From JAVBMJ01 sp031551275 (GTDB lineage Bacteria; Bacteroidota; Bacteroidia; Bacteroidales; Rikenellaceae): DNA of 64,000 bases. The notes under the pieces were generated by a model. It searched no databases, was not told where the DNA came from, and worked only from the letters and a program-made list of their open reading frames with translations. Shown in pieces: positions 8,791-17,142 of this stretch; within the stretch, counting starts at the first letter, position 1; the number at the start of each line of letters is the position of its first letter. The DNA is taken from the NCBI GenBank assembly GCA_031551275.1, contig JAVBNX010000007.1, positions 434,001 through 498,000 of the forward strand. Direction: 5' to 3'. Position numbers and translations under genes: made by a program.

Positions 8791-10755
8791 ATGAAAAAAA
8801 TAGTATTATACAGCACAGCCGCCCTGGCCCTGGCGTTTAGCTCCTGCAAGGACTTTTTGCAGGTGGATTCGCCCTCGACGATGACCTCCGAAACGGTCTA
8901 CCAGAGCGTCGACTACGCCAACAACGCCATCCTGGGCATCTACGCCAACTTCGGCGAGGACAGACTCTACGCCCAGTCCATGTCGGTCAATATGCCGACC
9001 GGCTCGGACATCGAGTTCATGAAGTTCTCCCAGGACAAGAGTTTCGGCAGTTTTACCGGCCCTTCGACCGGTGAGGCGCGCCAGATCGGCAACTACTTCG
9101 CCACCACGGGTACCACCTACCTGGCCACGATCTGGACCCAGATGTACCGCACCATCGAATTCGCCAACCTGGCGATCTACGGCATCGAGAACAGCCCGCT
9201 CCTTACCTCGGGCACGGCTTCCGAGCAGAACAAAATGCGCGGTTACCTGGCCGAGGCCGTTACCCTGAGGGCCTGGTGCTACATGGAGCTGGCCCGCGTC
9301 TGGGGCAACGTCCCCTTCAAGCTGGAGCCCTCCAAGTCCGACGGCTCGAACTACTACCTGCCCAAGACCGACGTGATGGTAATCTACCAAACTCTGGTCG
9401 AACAACTGGACGAGGTAGCCGACTTCCTGCCCTGGGGCACCTCGGGCGGCAGCAAGGAGCGCATCCAAAGGGGCTTTGTCAAGGGCCTGACCGCGAGGAT
9501 CGCCCTCTACCGCGCCGGTTACTACTACACGACCTCCAACCAATGGAAGCGCATGGACGACTACGCGGACTATTACCGGATCGCCTACGACCGTTGCCAC
9601 GAGATCATGGAGAACGGCCTGCACAAGCTCAACACGGGCGACGCCACCCGCAACGGCTTCCAAAACCTCTTCTACACCCAGTGCCAGCGCAAGAACGACC
9701 CCTTCAACGAGTCGCTGTACGAGATCGGCATGGGCTACACCACCGCCGTCAAGTCGGGCGAGATCGGCCACCTGGTCGGCATCCCCTTCGTTACGGGGTC
9801 GGCTTACGGTAAGATCGACGGGCAGGTCATGGTCCCGATGAGCTACCTCTACTCGTTCGACCCGGCCGACACGCGCCGAGACATGAGCGTCGCCTTCTCC
9901 TACAACAAGGACGGCAAGCAGGTGGTCCCCAATACGACCGGCGGAGCGGCCAACCCCCAGGACCTCTACGTGGGCAAATGGTCGTTGAAGTGGATGACCG
10001 AGGATTACATCAAGGAGAAACTCAGTAAGGGCGACACCAAGATCGCCACGGGCATCAACTTCTGTTTGATGCGCTACGCCGACGTGCTGCTGATGTACGC
10101 CGAGGCCGCCAACATGATCAACGACATGGAAGGAGCCAAGGCCGCCTTGCAGCAGGTCCGGGAGCGCGCTTTCCCTGCCAACACGTGGGATAAGACGGTC
10201 ACGGGCTATCTGGCCACGCTGAGCGACCAGCCCAAATTCCAGGCCGCCATCGAGAACGAGCGGATGTGGGAATTCGTGGGCGAGGGGATCCGCAAGTACG
10301 ACCTGATCCGCTGGGGCAAACTGGCCGACGCCATCAAAACGACCAAGGAGAATTGCAGCAAGATCTTCTTCAACCACCAGAATCCATACTACCAGAGCTA
10401 CGTTTCGCCCGCCGCGCAATATCCCGCCGCGCTGCCGGTCGACCTCTGGTTCAACTACAAATCATCTGACGCGCAGGATATCGACTTCTCCACCGCGAGG
10501 TTCTACGACCCCACGGCCCCGGGTAGCGGCTTTGCCAACAACAACCCCTGGCTGGTACCCAACGGCACCGATTTCGGCACGACGGCTTCCTATTACTTCC
10601 TGGACGAGGTGGTGGGCGGTCTGGTCCGCGGCGTGAGCGAGGCCGACTACAACGAGTTTGTCGTCTACAACCAGTGCCCCTACCGTCCGCTGGCCTCCTC
10701 CACGCTGAGCGACTCGCGCGGAACGCTGAAGAACGATTACGGCTTTGCCAACTAA
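8791..10755 (+). CDS. SusD/RagB-family surface glycan-binding lipoprotein
   Basis: 654 residues, the lid partner of the preceding SusC. The lipobox is AFSSC with Cys19. The SusD fold is seen in the N-terminal DFLQVDSPSTMTSETVYQS and the TPR-like helices, in the region RGFVKGLTARIALYRAGYY, and in the C-terminal FxxxxxxERMWEFVGEGIRKYDLIRWG block that is nearly diagnostic (about residues 485-512). It begins 12 nt after SusC and ends 18 nt before the DUF4957-type gene, so the three are one transcription unit. Confidence 0.95.
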   Translation: MKKIVLYSTAALALAFSSCKDFLQVDSPSTMTSETVYQSVDYANNAILGIYANFGEDRLYAQSMSVNMPTGSDIEFMKFSQDKSFGSFTGPSTGEARQIGNYFATTGTTYLATIWTQMYRTIEFANLAIYGIENSPLLTSGTASEQNKMRGYLAEAVTLRAWCYMELARVWGNVPFKLEPSKSDGSNYYLPKTDVMVIYQTLVEQLDEVADFLPWGTSGGSKERIQRGFVKGLTARIALYRAGYYYTTSNQWKRMDDYADYYRIAYDRCHEIMENGLHKLNTGDATRNGFQNLFYTQCQRKNDPFNESLYEIGMGYTTAVKSGEIGHLVGIPFVTGSAYGKIDGQVMVPMSYLYSFDPADTRRDMSVAFSYNKDGKQVVPNTTGGAANPQDLYVGKWSLKWMTEDYIKEKLSKGDTKIATGINFCLMRYADVLLMYAEAANMINDMEGAKAALQQVRERAFPANTWDKTVTGYLATLSDQPKFQAAIENERMWEFVGEGIRKYDLIRWGKLADAIKTTKENCSKIFFNHQNPYYQSYVSPAAQYPAALPVDLWFNYKSSDAQDIDFSTARFYDPTAPGSGFANNNPWLVPNGTDFGTTASYYFLDEVVGGLVRGVSEADYNEFVVYNQCPYRPLASSTLSDSRGTLKNDYGFAN

Positions 10756-10773
10756 ACGAAAAAAAACGGAAAG

Positions 10774-12654
10774 ATGAAAAACTATAAATTCTTACTGTTC
10801 TTCGCGCTGGGCTTTGCCTTGATGCTCTCCTCCTGCAAGGACGAGGAGTACGGCAGCTATTCGCGCCTGTTCAGCCCGGTGGGCATCTCGGCGACGGCCA
10901 CGGGCAACACCCTGGACGTTACCTGGCAGTCCATTCCCGGCGCCGAGCGCTACAAGGTGGAGATCGCCGCCAACAAGACCATGACGCGCGATCTGGATTC
11001 CTACACCACCACCGACGCGCGCACCACCCACACCTTCAAGAACTTGGCCTACGAGCAGACCTACTATTTCCGCCTGACCGCCCTCTCGGGCGACGCGGAG
11101 GTAGGCGACTCGAAAGCCAACATCTCTTCGGGCTTCAAGACCAAGGACGCCCCCAAGTTGCTCAACCCCATCAAGGACGAGGACAAGGACGAGGACGCTG
11201 GTACGGTAACCGTAACTTGGGTAACCACCTTCAACAACGTGACCTACTCCCCGGTCAAGCTCGACCTTTCTCTGCTGGACGGCACGCAAAAGCAGCTTAT
11301 CACGCTCACTCCGGCCGCTTTGACCGCCAAGAGCTACACCTTTACCGGCCTGGAGCAGGACAACTACGTGATCACGATCATCGTCGCCGACAGCGACGCC
11401 CCCTCGGGCGAAACCTGGATGAACAAGCAGGATGCCCGCTTCTTCGAGCCGTTGCTGCCCGTCGACCTGTCGACCGTAACCAGCAGCCAGGCCACCCTGA
11501 AGTGGAAATCGGGCTTCGAAGTGACCAAACTGGTGCTCACTCCTGCCGACGGCGAAGATATTACCGTGCCGATCGTCAGCGCCGCGTCGCTGTCGCAGGT
11601 GGTAACCGGCCTTACCCCCGCCACCCGCTACGTGGCCCAGATCTTCGTGGGCGACCGCGCAGCCAACAAGGTGGCCTTCAGCACCTGGTACGCGATCCCC
11701 GCCGGGGCCGTCGTCGTGGGCCCGACCAACTATCTGGCCGACTCGATCTACAAGTACGCAGGCAAGACCATCGTGCTTACCGCCGGCAACTACCAGTGGG
11801 CCAACTCTACCGGCAACTACACGTTCGCCAACCGGGCGAAGTGCACCCTGATTGCCGATGCTCCCTCGCCCAAGCCCGTGATCGCCTGCCCGCAGAACAC
11901 CTACTTCACAGGCGATACAGTAGCCCTGAGCTTTGTCGGCGTGGAATTCAAGCCCTTTACCGGGACCGCGGGCCAGCACCTGTTCAGGATCAATGCCGCC
12001 AACGTCCACGTCCGCAAACTCGAATTGCTGGATTGCAACGTTACCGGCACCTATCGCAACGTGTTGCGCATGGAGACCGCAGCCAAGCAGACCATCGACT
12101 CGATGATTATGAACAACTGTCTGGCAACCAATCTTTTCGACGGCTCGAATAGCTACAACATCTACCACACCAACGCCGCCGACGGAGCGCTTTGCCCGAA
12201 ATACACTTCGATTACCAACTCCACCTTCAACGGTTACGTCGGCCTCTACCGTGAGAACAGCGTTGCCGCCGATGCGACCGAGGGCCGCAAGGTAATCATC
12301 GAGAACTGTACCCTCTACAAACACGGCCTGGCGTCGGGTTCAAATGCCGTGACCGACGTCCACCTGGGAACCGCCAGCAAGGTCGCCGTAGGGATGAAGA
12401 ACCTGTTGTTCGGCGGAATGAACGCCGGTACAGGTACTTACACCTCGGTTAATTCGGTGGCCAACTCCACCGTGGCGGGTGCGGACTGCTACTCGACCAC
12501 CAATTACACGGGCACTACCTTCTCCGGTCTGACCGCCTTCCAAGGAAGCGACTCGCAGGTCTTCAGCAGCGCCACCACGGGCGACTTCACGCTGATCAAC
12601 CCCTCGTTGATCCAAATCCGCGTGGGCGACCCGAGGTGGGTGCCGGAGCTGTAA
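10774..12654 (+). CDS. Surface lipoprotein with FN3-like modules and a DUF4957/DUF5123-like beta-helix
   Basis: 626 residues. Lipobox MLSSC with Cys21. Residues of about 30-115 and a second module to about 300 look like fibronectin type III domains (ISATATGNTLDVTWQSIPGAERYKVEI; THTFKNLAYEQTYYFRLTA). The C-terminal 300 residues read as a right-handed parallel beta-helix resembling pectate-lyase folds (repeated short strands; NSTFNGYVGLYREN). Proteins with this plan (DUF4957 plus DUF5123) are found in Bacteroidota pectin loci and may bind or cleave homogalacturonan at the cell surface. No catalytic residues can be named, so a binding role is as likely as lyase activity. Confidence 0.7.
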   Translation: MKNYKFLLFFALGFALMLSSCKDEEYGSYSRLFSPVGISATATGNTLDVTWQSIPGAERYKVEIAANKTMTRDLDSYTTTDARTTHTFKNLAYEQTYYFRLTALSGDAEVGDSKANISSGFKTKDAPKLLNPIKDEDKDEDAGTVTVTWVTTFNNVTYSPVKLDLSLLDGTQKQLITLTPAALTAKSYTFTGLEQDNYVITIIVADSDAPSGETWMNKQDARFFEPLLPVDLSTVTSSQATLKWKSGFEVTKLVLTPADGEDITVPIVSAASLSQVVTGLTPATRYVAQIFVGDRAANKVAFSTWYAIPAGAVVVGPTNYLADSIYKYAGKTIVLTAGNYQWANSTGNYTFANRAKCTLIADAPSPKPVIACPQNTYFTGDTVALSFVGVEFKPFTGTAGQHLFRINAANVHVRKLELLDCNVTGTYRNVLRMETAAKQTIDSMIMNNCLATNLFDGSNSYNIYHTNAADGALCPKYTSITNSTFNGYVGLYRENSVAADATEGRKVIIENCTLYKHGLASGSNAVTDVHLGTASKVAVGMKNLLFGGMNAGTGTYTSVNSVANSTVAGADCYSTTNYTGTTFSGLTAFQGSDSQVFSSATTGDFTLINPSLIQIRVGDPRWVPEL

Positions 12655-12677
12655 ATTGAAAAATATCCTGTAAATTA

Positions 12678-12706
12678 GGGGCGGGGCTTGTGCTCCGCCC
12701 CTTTTT
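12678..12706 (+). terminator. Rho-independent terminator inside the pectin locus
   Basis: GGGGCGGGGC (12678-12687) pairs with GCTCCGCCCC (12692-12701) around a TTGT loop and is followed by five T. It lies between the DUF4957-type gene and the pectinesterase. No TAnnTTTG element is seen between the hairpin and the next ATG at 12719, so the downstream gene may depend on read-through. Confidence 0.75.
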
Positions 12707-12718
12707 AATTGCTTGTTT

Positions 12719-13660
12719 ATGAGAAAATTGATTGTTTCGATGCTGGCGTCGGTCGTTTGGCTGTCGGCGCAGGCCCAAAGCTACGATCTGGTTGTGGCCC
12801 AGGACGGTAGCGGGGATTGTACCACGATCGCAGAAATGGTGGCCGCGTTGCCCGATTACCTGAAGGAAGGAGAGTTCAAGGTGTTGATCAAGAGCGGGAT
12901 ATACCGCGAAAAAGTGCAGATCCCCCGCTCCAAGCAGCGCATACGCTTTATCGGGGAGCCGGGGACGGTTATTTCGTGGGGGGATTATGCATTGAAAAAC
13001 AATGCTTTAGGTGTGCCAATGGGGACGTCGGCCACGGCGACGGTCTTTATCGACGGCAGCGATTTGGTCTTCGAGCAGATCACTTTCGAAAATACGGCGG
13101 GCGAGGGGGCCGAAATCGCCCAGGCGGTGGCCGTTCTGACCACGGGCAGCAACCTGCACTTTAGGTCATGCCGGTTCCTTGCTAACCAGGATACCTTGTA
13201 TACCATGGTACCAAATTCGACATTGTACTTTTTCGAGTGCTGGATCGAGGGGACGACGGACTTTATTTTCGGCGCGTCGCAGGCCGTATTTGTCCATTGT
13301 ACGATCCACAGCAAGAAAAATTCCTATGTAACGGCCGCATCCACGCCCGAAGGGCAGAAGTACGGCTATGTATTTTACGGTTGCAGGCTGACCGCCGACC
13401 CCGGCGTGACCAAAGTCTACTTGGGCCGTCCCTGGCGCCCCTTCGCCAGGACGGTTTTCATCGGTTGCGAGCTGGGTTCCCACATCCTGCCCGAAGGCTG
13501 GCACAACTGGTCGAAGCCCGACGCCGAAAAAACTTCCTACTACGCTGAATACCAAAGCAAAGGCCCCGGGGCATCCCCCGCCACCCGGGTCGCATGGTCC
13601 CATCAACTGACTCAGCAACAAGCAAATCAATACCTAAACGACCTCTTCCCCGAAAAATAG
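12719..13660 (+). CDS. Pectin methylesterase (carbohydrate esterase family 8)
   Basis: 313 residues; removes methyl esters from homogalacturonan so that lyases and hydrolases can act. A signal peptide ends near AQAQ (residue 20), placing it in the periplasm or outside. All five CE8 signatures are present: GIYREK (60-65), QAVAV (135-139), QDTLY with the acid/base Asp158, DFIFG with the nucleophile Asp181, and LGRPW with Arg237. I chose the ATG at 12719, which begins a normal signal peptide. It is the last gene of the SusC-SusD locus, separated by 64 nt that hold a terminator hairpin. No pectate lyase or GH28 gene is in the locus as seen here. Confidence 0.95.
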   Translation: MRKLIVSMLASVVWLSAQAQSYDLVVAQDGSGDCTTIAEMVAALPDYLKEGEFKVLIKSGIYREKVQIPRSKQRIRFIGEPGTVISWGDYALKNNALGVPMGTSATATVFIDGSDLVFEQITFENTAGEGAEIAQAVAVLTTGSNLHFRSCRFLANQDTLYTMVPNSTLYFFECWIEGTTDFIFGASQAVFVHCTIHSKKNSYVTAASTPEGQKYGYVFYGCRLTADPGVTKVYLGRPWRPFARTVFIGCELGSHILPEGWHNWSKPDAEKTSYYAEYQSKGPGASPATRVAWSHQLTQQQANQYLNDLFPEK

Positions 13661-13671
13661 CGGGGGGAAAA

Positions 13672-13690
13672 GTGCGATATGCGCAGCAAC
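13672..13690 (+). repeat. Remnant of the long-hairpin repeat (family 1)
   Basis: The 19 bases GTGCGATATGCGCAGCAAC match exactly the right-hand end of the family 1 copy near 60817. The remainder of the element is absent. The remnant fills the 33-bp gap between the convergent pectinesterase and thiD genes, just as the complete copies fill other convergent gaps. Confidence 0.6.
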
Positions 13691-13693
13691 GGC

Positions 13694-14503
13694 TTACTCC
13701 AGGGGTATCGGGTTAAAAAAGTGGTTAACAGGTCCGTGACCGGACCCCGTCAGGTAGTCCGTGCCGGAGGCTATCGCCTTGTGCAGGTAGGCGGCGGCTT
13801 GGCTGACGGCCTGCTCCAGGTCGTGGCCCAGGGCCAGGCAGGCGGCGATCGCCGAGGAGAGCGTGCAGCCCGTGCCGTGGGTGTTGGGGGTGTTGATCCG
13901 CTCGAATGTGTAGGTGTAGAGGCCCTCGGGCGTGTAGAGGTGGTCGGTCAGCGTGTTCCCCTTCATGTGGCCCGCTTTGAGCAGCACGTTCTTCGCGCCC
14001 AGCTTCATCAGGGCTTTGGCGGCCTTGGGGAAATCCCTCTCCGAGGCGATCCTCACGCCCGTCATAAACTCCGCTTCGGGGATGTTGGGGGTAATCAGGG
14101 TGGCGATGGGTAGCATTTTTTCGATGATCGCCCGGGCCGCGTCGTCCGGGACCAGGACCGAGCCGGATGTGGCCACCATCACGGGGTCGACCACGACGTT
14201 CACGCTGCCGAATGCGCGCAGCAGGTCGGCGATCGTGGAGATGATCGGCTCGGTGGGCAGCATGCCCGTTTTGATGGCGTCGGCGCCGATGTCGCCCAGC
14301 ACGGCGCGGACCTGGCCCGCCACGGTCTCCGCCGGGGGGATGTGGATGGCGCTCACGCCCAGCGTGTTCTGGCAGGTAAGGGCGGTGATCGCCGTGGAGG
14401 CGTAGCAGCCCAGCGCGGAGATGGTTTTGATGTCGGCCTGGATGCCTGCGCCGCCCCCGGAGTCGGAGCCTGCTATGGAGAGGACTTTTTTGTAGGATTT
14501 CAT
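13694..14503 (-). CDS. thiD: Hydroxymethylpyrimidine/phosphomethylpyrimidine kinase ThiD
   Basis: 269 residues, a ribokinase-fold enzyme that phosphorylates HMP and HMP-P in thiamine synthesis. The N-terminal signature VLSIAGSDSGGGAGIQADIKT (residues 7-27) and the C-terminal anion hole/catalytic block NTHGTGCTLSSAIAACLA are both intact, and length is normal. It is the third gene of a thiL-aspartyl protease-thiD unit: 10 nt separate it from the protease gene. No thiamine riboswitch is seen upstream of the operon. Other thiamine genes are not in the window. Confidence 0.95.
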   Translation of the reverse strand: MKSYKKVLSIAGSDSGGGAGIQADIKTISALGCYASTAITALTCQNTLGVSAIHIPPAETVAGQVRAVLGDIGADAIKTGMLPTEPIISTIADLLRAFGSVNVVVDPVMVATSGSVLVPDDAARAIIEKMLPIATLITPNIPEAEFMTGVRIASERDFPKAAKALMKLGAKNVLLKAGHMKGNTLTDHLYTPEGLYTYTFERINTPNTHGTGCTLSSAIAACLALGHDLEQAVSQAAAYLHKAIASGTDYLTGSGHGPVNHFFNPIPLE

Positions 14504-14513
14504 GCTGTCTATG

Positions 14514-15716
14514 TTAAAAATCCGGGTCGGGCAAGGGGAGTCCGATCGTGAGTGTCTCTCCGGCCCGGAGTATGGTGAGCGATACGCTGTCCCGGGCCGT
14601 TTTGAGCAACGTAGCCGCTTTACCGATGCCCATTCCCTGTACGGGAAGGTTATCGATATGGGTAATGGTGTCGTCCAGCTGCAATCCCGCGCGCTCGGCG
14701 TTGCGGTTGCGGTGGAGGGAGTTTATGATCAGCCCGTCGCAGATGTCGGTCCGGTCCACGGCACGGAATCCGGCCCGGGAGAGTTCCCACGGGGTGTCGT
14801 AGTTGCCGTTGGGCCGGAGCCAAAGGGCGGGGGCTTCCGTACGGAAATCGATCACGAACGTAAAGCGCGACAGGACCCCGTTGCCCAGCAAACCCAGGTG
14901 GGAGTCTTTGGAGAGGGCGCCCGCCTTGTCTTCGGAGTATTCGACGATGGGCGAAGGAAGGACGAAACTGCCGATCCGGATCGACTCAACCCGTAGTAGA
15001 GCGCCCGAACTTTTGCCCCCGAGCCCGTTCCATGAGGAGTGGAAGGTCACGGTAGGACCTTCCAGGGCCAGGTTGTGACGCTTCGCGGTCGGACTGGTGA
15101 TGGACAGGCCGTTCCCGCTGCCCAGGTCGAGCAGCCACTCCCCGTCGATCGTTTTCCCGGAGGGCAGCCCGATCGCGATTTTGATGTAAAAACGGTCGTT
15201 GCGTAGCGAGAGGGGGATCCTCTCGTAGCCGGAAAGTTCCGACAACTCTCTGGCGCTGAGCAAGCGCAGGGCCATGCGTTCGCAGTCGAACTCCACGATG
15301 CGTCCTTTGAAAAAGTGCCACCCGACGATGCCGTCCGCGTAGCGCCCCAGCAGGGGTTTGAGTTGGATTAAGGGCGTCATGGAAAATGTCTCGCCGAGGT
15401 CGCCGACCCGGAACTCCAGTGCGGCCGGGAAGGCCCTGGCCCGCTGCGGGGTGCCGCCTACTCCCCCGATCATGACCATGCCCCAGGGCTTTTTGGAAAG
15501 CGTGCTGCCGGCTCCCCATAGGCTGTCTGCCAGCAGATTGCTCGCTCCTGTGTCGAATACAAAACACCCGGAGGCGCTCCCGTCTACCATGGCAGCGATG
15601 TGCCAATGGCCGTCGTAGCGGATGGGTAGGATCTTATCCCCGATCGGGCCGACCTGGCCGCGGAGGGAAATGGACAGCAATAGAAGAAAGGCTATGCCGG
15701 GGATGGCTCTTTTCAT
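14514..15716 (-). CDS. Secreted retropepsin-like aspartyl protease with PDZ domain
   Basis: 400 residues. Signal peptide to about residue 20. The first half is two pepsin-like lobes: FVFDTGASN (Asp55-Thr-Gly57) and WLLDLGSGNG (Asp197-Leu-Gly), with ADGIVGWHFF (127-136) between them as the flap/psi region. The second lobe has DLGSG where DTG or DSG is usual. The C-terminal 90 residues form a PDZ domain (GLIINSLHRNRNAERAGLQLDDTITHID). Such retropepsin-PDZ proteins are common in Bacteroidota; targets are unknown. It lies between thiL (2-nt gap) and thiD (10-nt gap), an odd place for an exported protease. The ATG at 15716 begins the signal peptide. Confidence 0.8.
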   Translation of the reverse strand: MKRAIPGIAFLLLLSISLRGQVGPIGDKILPIRYDGHWHIAAMVDGSASGCFVFDTGASNLLADSLWGAGSTLSKKPWGMVMIGGVGGTPQRARAFPAALEFRVGDLGETFSMTPLIQLKPLLGRYADGIVGWHFFKGRIVEFDCERMALRLLSARELSELSGYERIPLSLRNDRFYIKIAIGLPSGKTIDGEWLLDLGSGNGLSITSPTAKRHNLALEGPTVTFHSSWNGLGGKSSGALLRVESIRIGSFVLPSPIVEYSEDKAGALSKDSHLGLLGNGVLSRFTFVIDFRTEAPALWLRPNGNYDTPWELSRAGFRAVDRTDICDGLIINSLHRNRNAERAGLQLDDTITHIDNLPVQGMGIGKAATLLKTARDSVSLTILRAGETLTIGLPLPDPDF

Positions 15717-15718
15717 GG

Positions 15719-16669
15719 TCAGAAATGCGTAAAACCATGCCAGGCGGCGTCGCGGACGGCTTGGCCGTTCTCTTTCCATTGGACCCGGCCGGTGGGGTCG
15801 GGGGTAATCGTCCCGATGGGGTAGAGGGGGGTGCCGAATTCGTTGAAGAAAGCGCTGCGCAGCAAATCGGCCCGGGCGGGGTCGGCGGTAAGCAGGAGTT
15901 TGTAGTCCTCGCCGCCGCACAGGGCGTTCTCCAGGGTGGTGGTCGTGGGGATGCGCGTCGTTTCGACCTCGGCGCTCACGCCCGAGCGTTTGAGGATGTG
16001 GGGCAAATCGCTGGCCAGGCCGTCGGAGAGGTCCATCATGGCGTGGACCTCGGGGCGCGAGCCGAGCCAGACCCCCTCGCGGACCTGCGCGGCGGGGGCG
16101 TTGTGCAACCTCGCGTTCAGGGTGTCGTAGTTGCCCGCCAGGATGTCGGCCAGGCCTGCGGCCGAACCGCCCAGTTGGCCCGCCACGAGGATCGTGTCTC
16201 CGGGGCGGGCGGCGCTGCGGCGCTTGATGTTGGCGGCAGGGGCGACGCCTATGGCGGTGACGCTCAGGACGATCCTGTCGGGCGAGGAGGTGGTGTCGCC
16301 GCCGATCAGGTTCACGTCGTGCTCCATCGAGAGTTCGCGGTAGCCCTCCAAAAATTCGGCGGCCCAGCTTCCGCGCGCGTGGGCGGGCAGACCCATCGTG
16401 AGGGTCGTGTGGCGCGGGCGGGCGCCCATCGAGGCGATGTCGCTCAGGTTGACGGCCAGCAGTTTGCGGCCCAGGGTGCGCGGGGAGACGGCGGCGGCGA
16501 TGAAGTGGACGTCCTCGACCATCATGTCGGTCGTCATCACGGCGGACCACCCCGCGTCGACGGGGATCACGGCGCAGTCGTCGCCGATGCCCTCCACCTC
16601 CCCCAGGGGGCCTGTGAACCGGGTGCCGAAACTTTGGGCGATCCCTTCAATAAAATCAAATTCGTCCAT
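15719..16669 (-). CDS. thiL: Thiamine-monophosphate kinase ThiL
   Basis: 316 residues; phosphorylates thiamine monophosphate to the active cofactor thiamine diphosphate. Family marks are GIGDDCAVIPV (27-37), TTDMMVEDVHF (46-56) carrying Mg-binding aspartates, LSDIASMGARP, GGDTTSSPD, and MDLSDGLASDL in the C-terminal half. The next methionine would lie within TTDMMV and remove the first conserved block, so the ATG at 16669 is secure. The -7 element at 16674-16681 then leaves essentially no leader. It heads the unit with the aspartyl protease and thiD. Confidence 0.95.
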   Translation of the reverse strand: MDEFDFIEGIAQSFGTRFTGPLGEVEGIGDDCAVIPVDAGWSAVMTTDMMVEDVHFIAAAVSPRTLGRKLLAVNLSDIASMGARPRHTTLTMGLPAHARGSWAAEFLEGYRELSMEHDVNLIGGDTTSSPDRIVLSVTAIGVAPAANIKRRSAARPGDTILVAGQLGGSAAGLADILAGNYDTLNARLHNAPAAQVREGVWLGSRPEVHAMMDLSDGLASDLPHILKRSGVSAEVETTRIPTTTTLENALCGGEDYKLLLTADPARADLLRSAFFNEFGTPLYPIGTITPDPTGRVQWKENGQAVRDAAWHGFTHF

Positions 16670-16672
16670 TGT

Positions 16673-16702
16673 GCAAAATTACACGAATTATTGTAATTTT
16701 GC
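16673..16702. promoter_or_regulatory. Mirror-image double promoter of thiL and aroQ
   Basis: An 11-bp perfect inverted repeat, GCAAAATTACA (16673-16683) and TGTAATTTTGC (16692-16702), with 8 bp between. Each arm holds a TAATTTTG -7 element, one per strand, pointing outward. On the plus strand a TTG at 16669-16671 stands 22 nt upstream of the aroQ element. On the minus strand the element ends 4 nt before the thiL ATG. Confidence 0.65.
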
Positions 16703-16725
16703 GGCCGTATCAAACGCCCTCCCGC

Positions 16726-17139
16726 ATGAAGTTATTGATAATAAACGGGCCGAATCTGAACCTGCTCGGAAAACGGCAGCCGGAAGTGTATGGCAACCAC
16801 ACCTTTGAGGGATATCTCGAGGGTTTGCGCAAGGAGTTCGCCCCGGCGAGGCTCGATTATTTCCAGTCCAACGTGGAGGGGGAGATCATCAACGCCATCC
16901 AGCAGGCCGACGGGGTGTACGACGGAGTCGTGCTCAACGCCGGGGGCTACACGCATACCTCGGTGGCCATCGCGGATGCGATCTCGTCGGTGGGCGTGAA
17001 GTGCGTGGAGGTTCACATTTCGAATATTTTGGCCAGGGAGGAGTTCCGCCACGTATCGCTGATCGCGCCCCGGTGCAAAGGGTCGATCATGGGGTTCGGG
17101 ATGGAGTCGTACCGGCTGGCCGTTTACAGTTTCCTTTAA
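16726..17139 (+). CDS. aroQ: 3-dehydroquinate dehydratase, type II
   Basis: 137 residues; dehydrates 3-dehydroquinate to 3-dehydroshikimate in the shikimate pathway. Type II marks: MKLLIINGPNLNLLGKRQPEVYG with the catalytic Arg and Tyr of the flexible loop (residues 17-23), the substrate-binding LNAGGYTHTSVAI, EVHISN, and the C-terminal SLIAPRCKGSIMGFGMESYRLA. The ATG at 16726 begins the conserved N-terminal strand; a longer frame upstream would run through the promoter. Three nucleotides separate it from pyk. Confidence 0.95.
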   Translation: MKLLIINGPNLNLLGKRQPEVYGNHTFEGYLEGLRKEFAPARLDYFQSNVEGEIINAIQQADGVYDGVVLNAGGYTHTSVAIADAISSVGVKCVEVHISNILAREEFRHVSLIAPRCKGSIMGFGMESYRLAVYSFL

Positions 17140-17142
17140 AGT

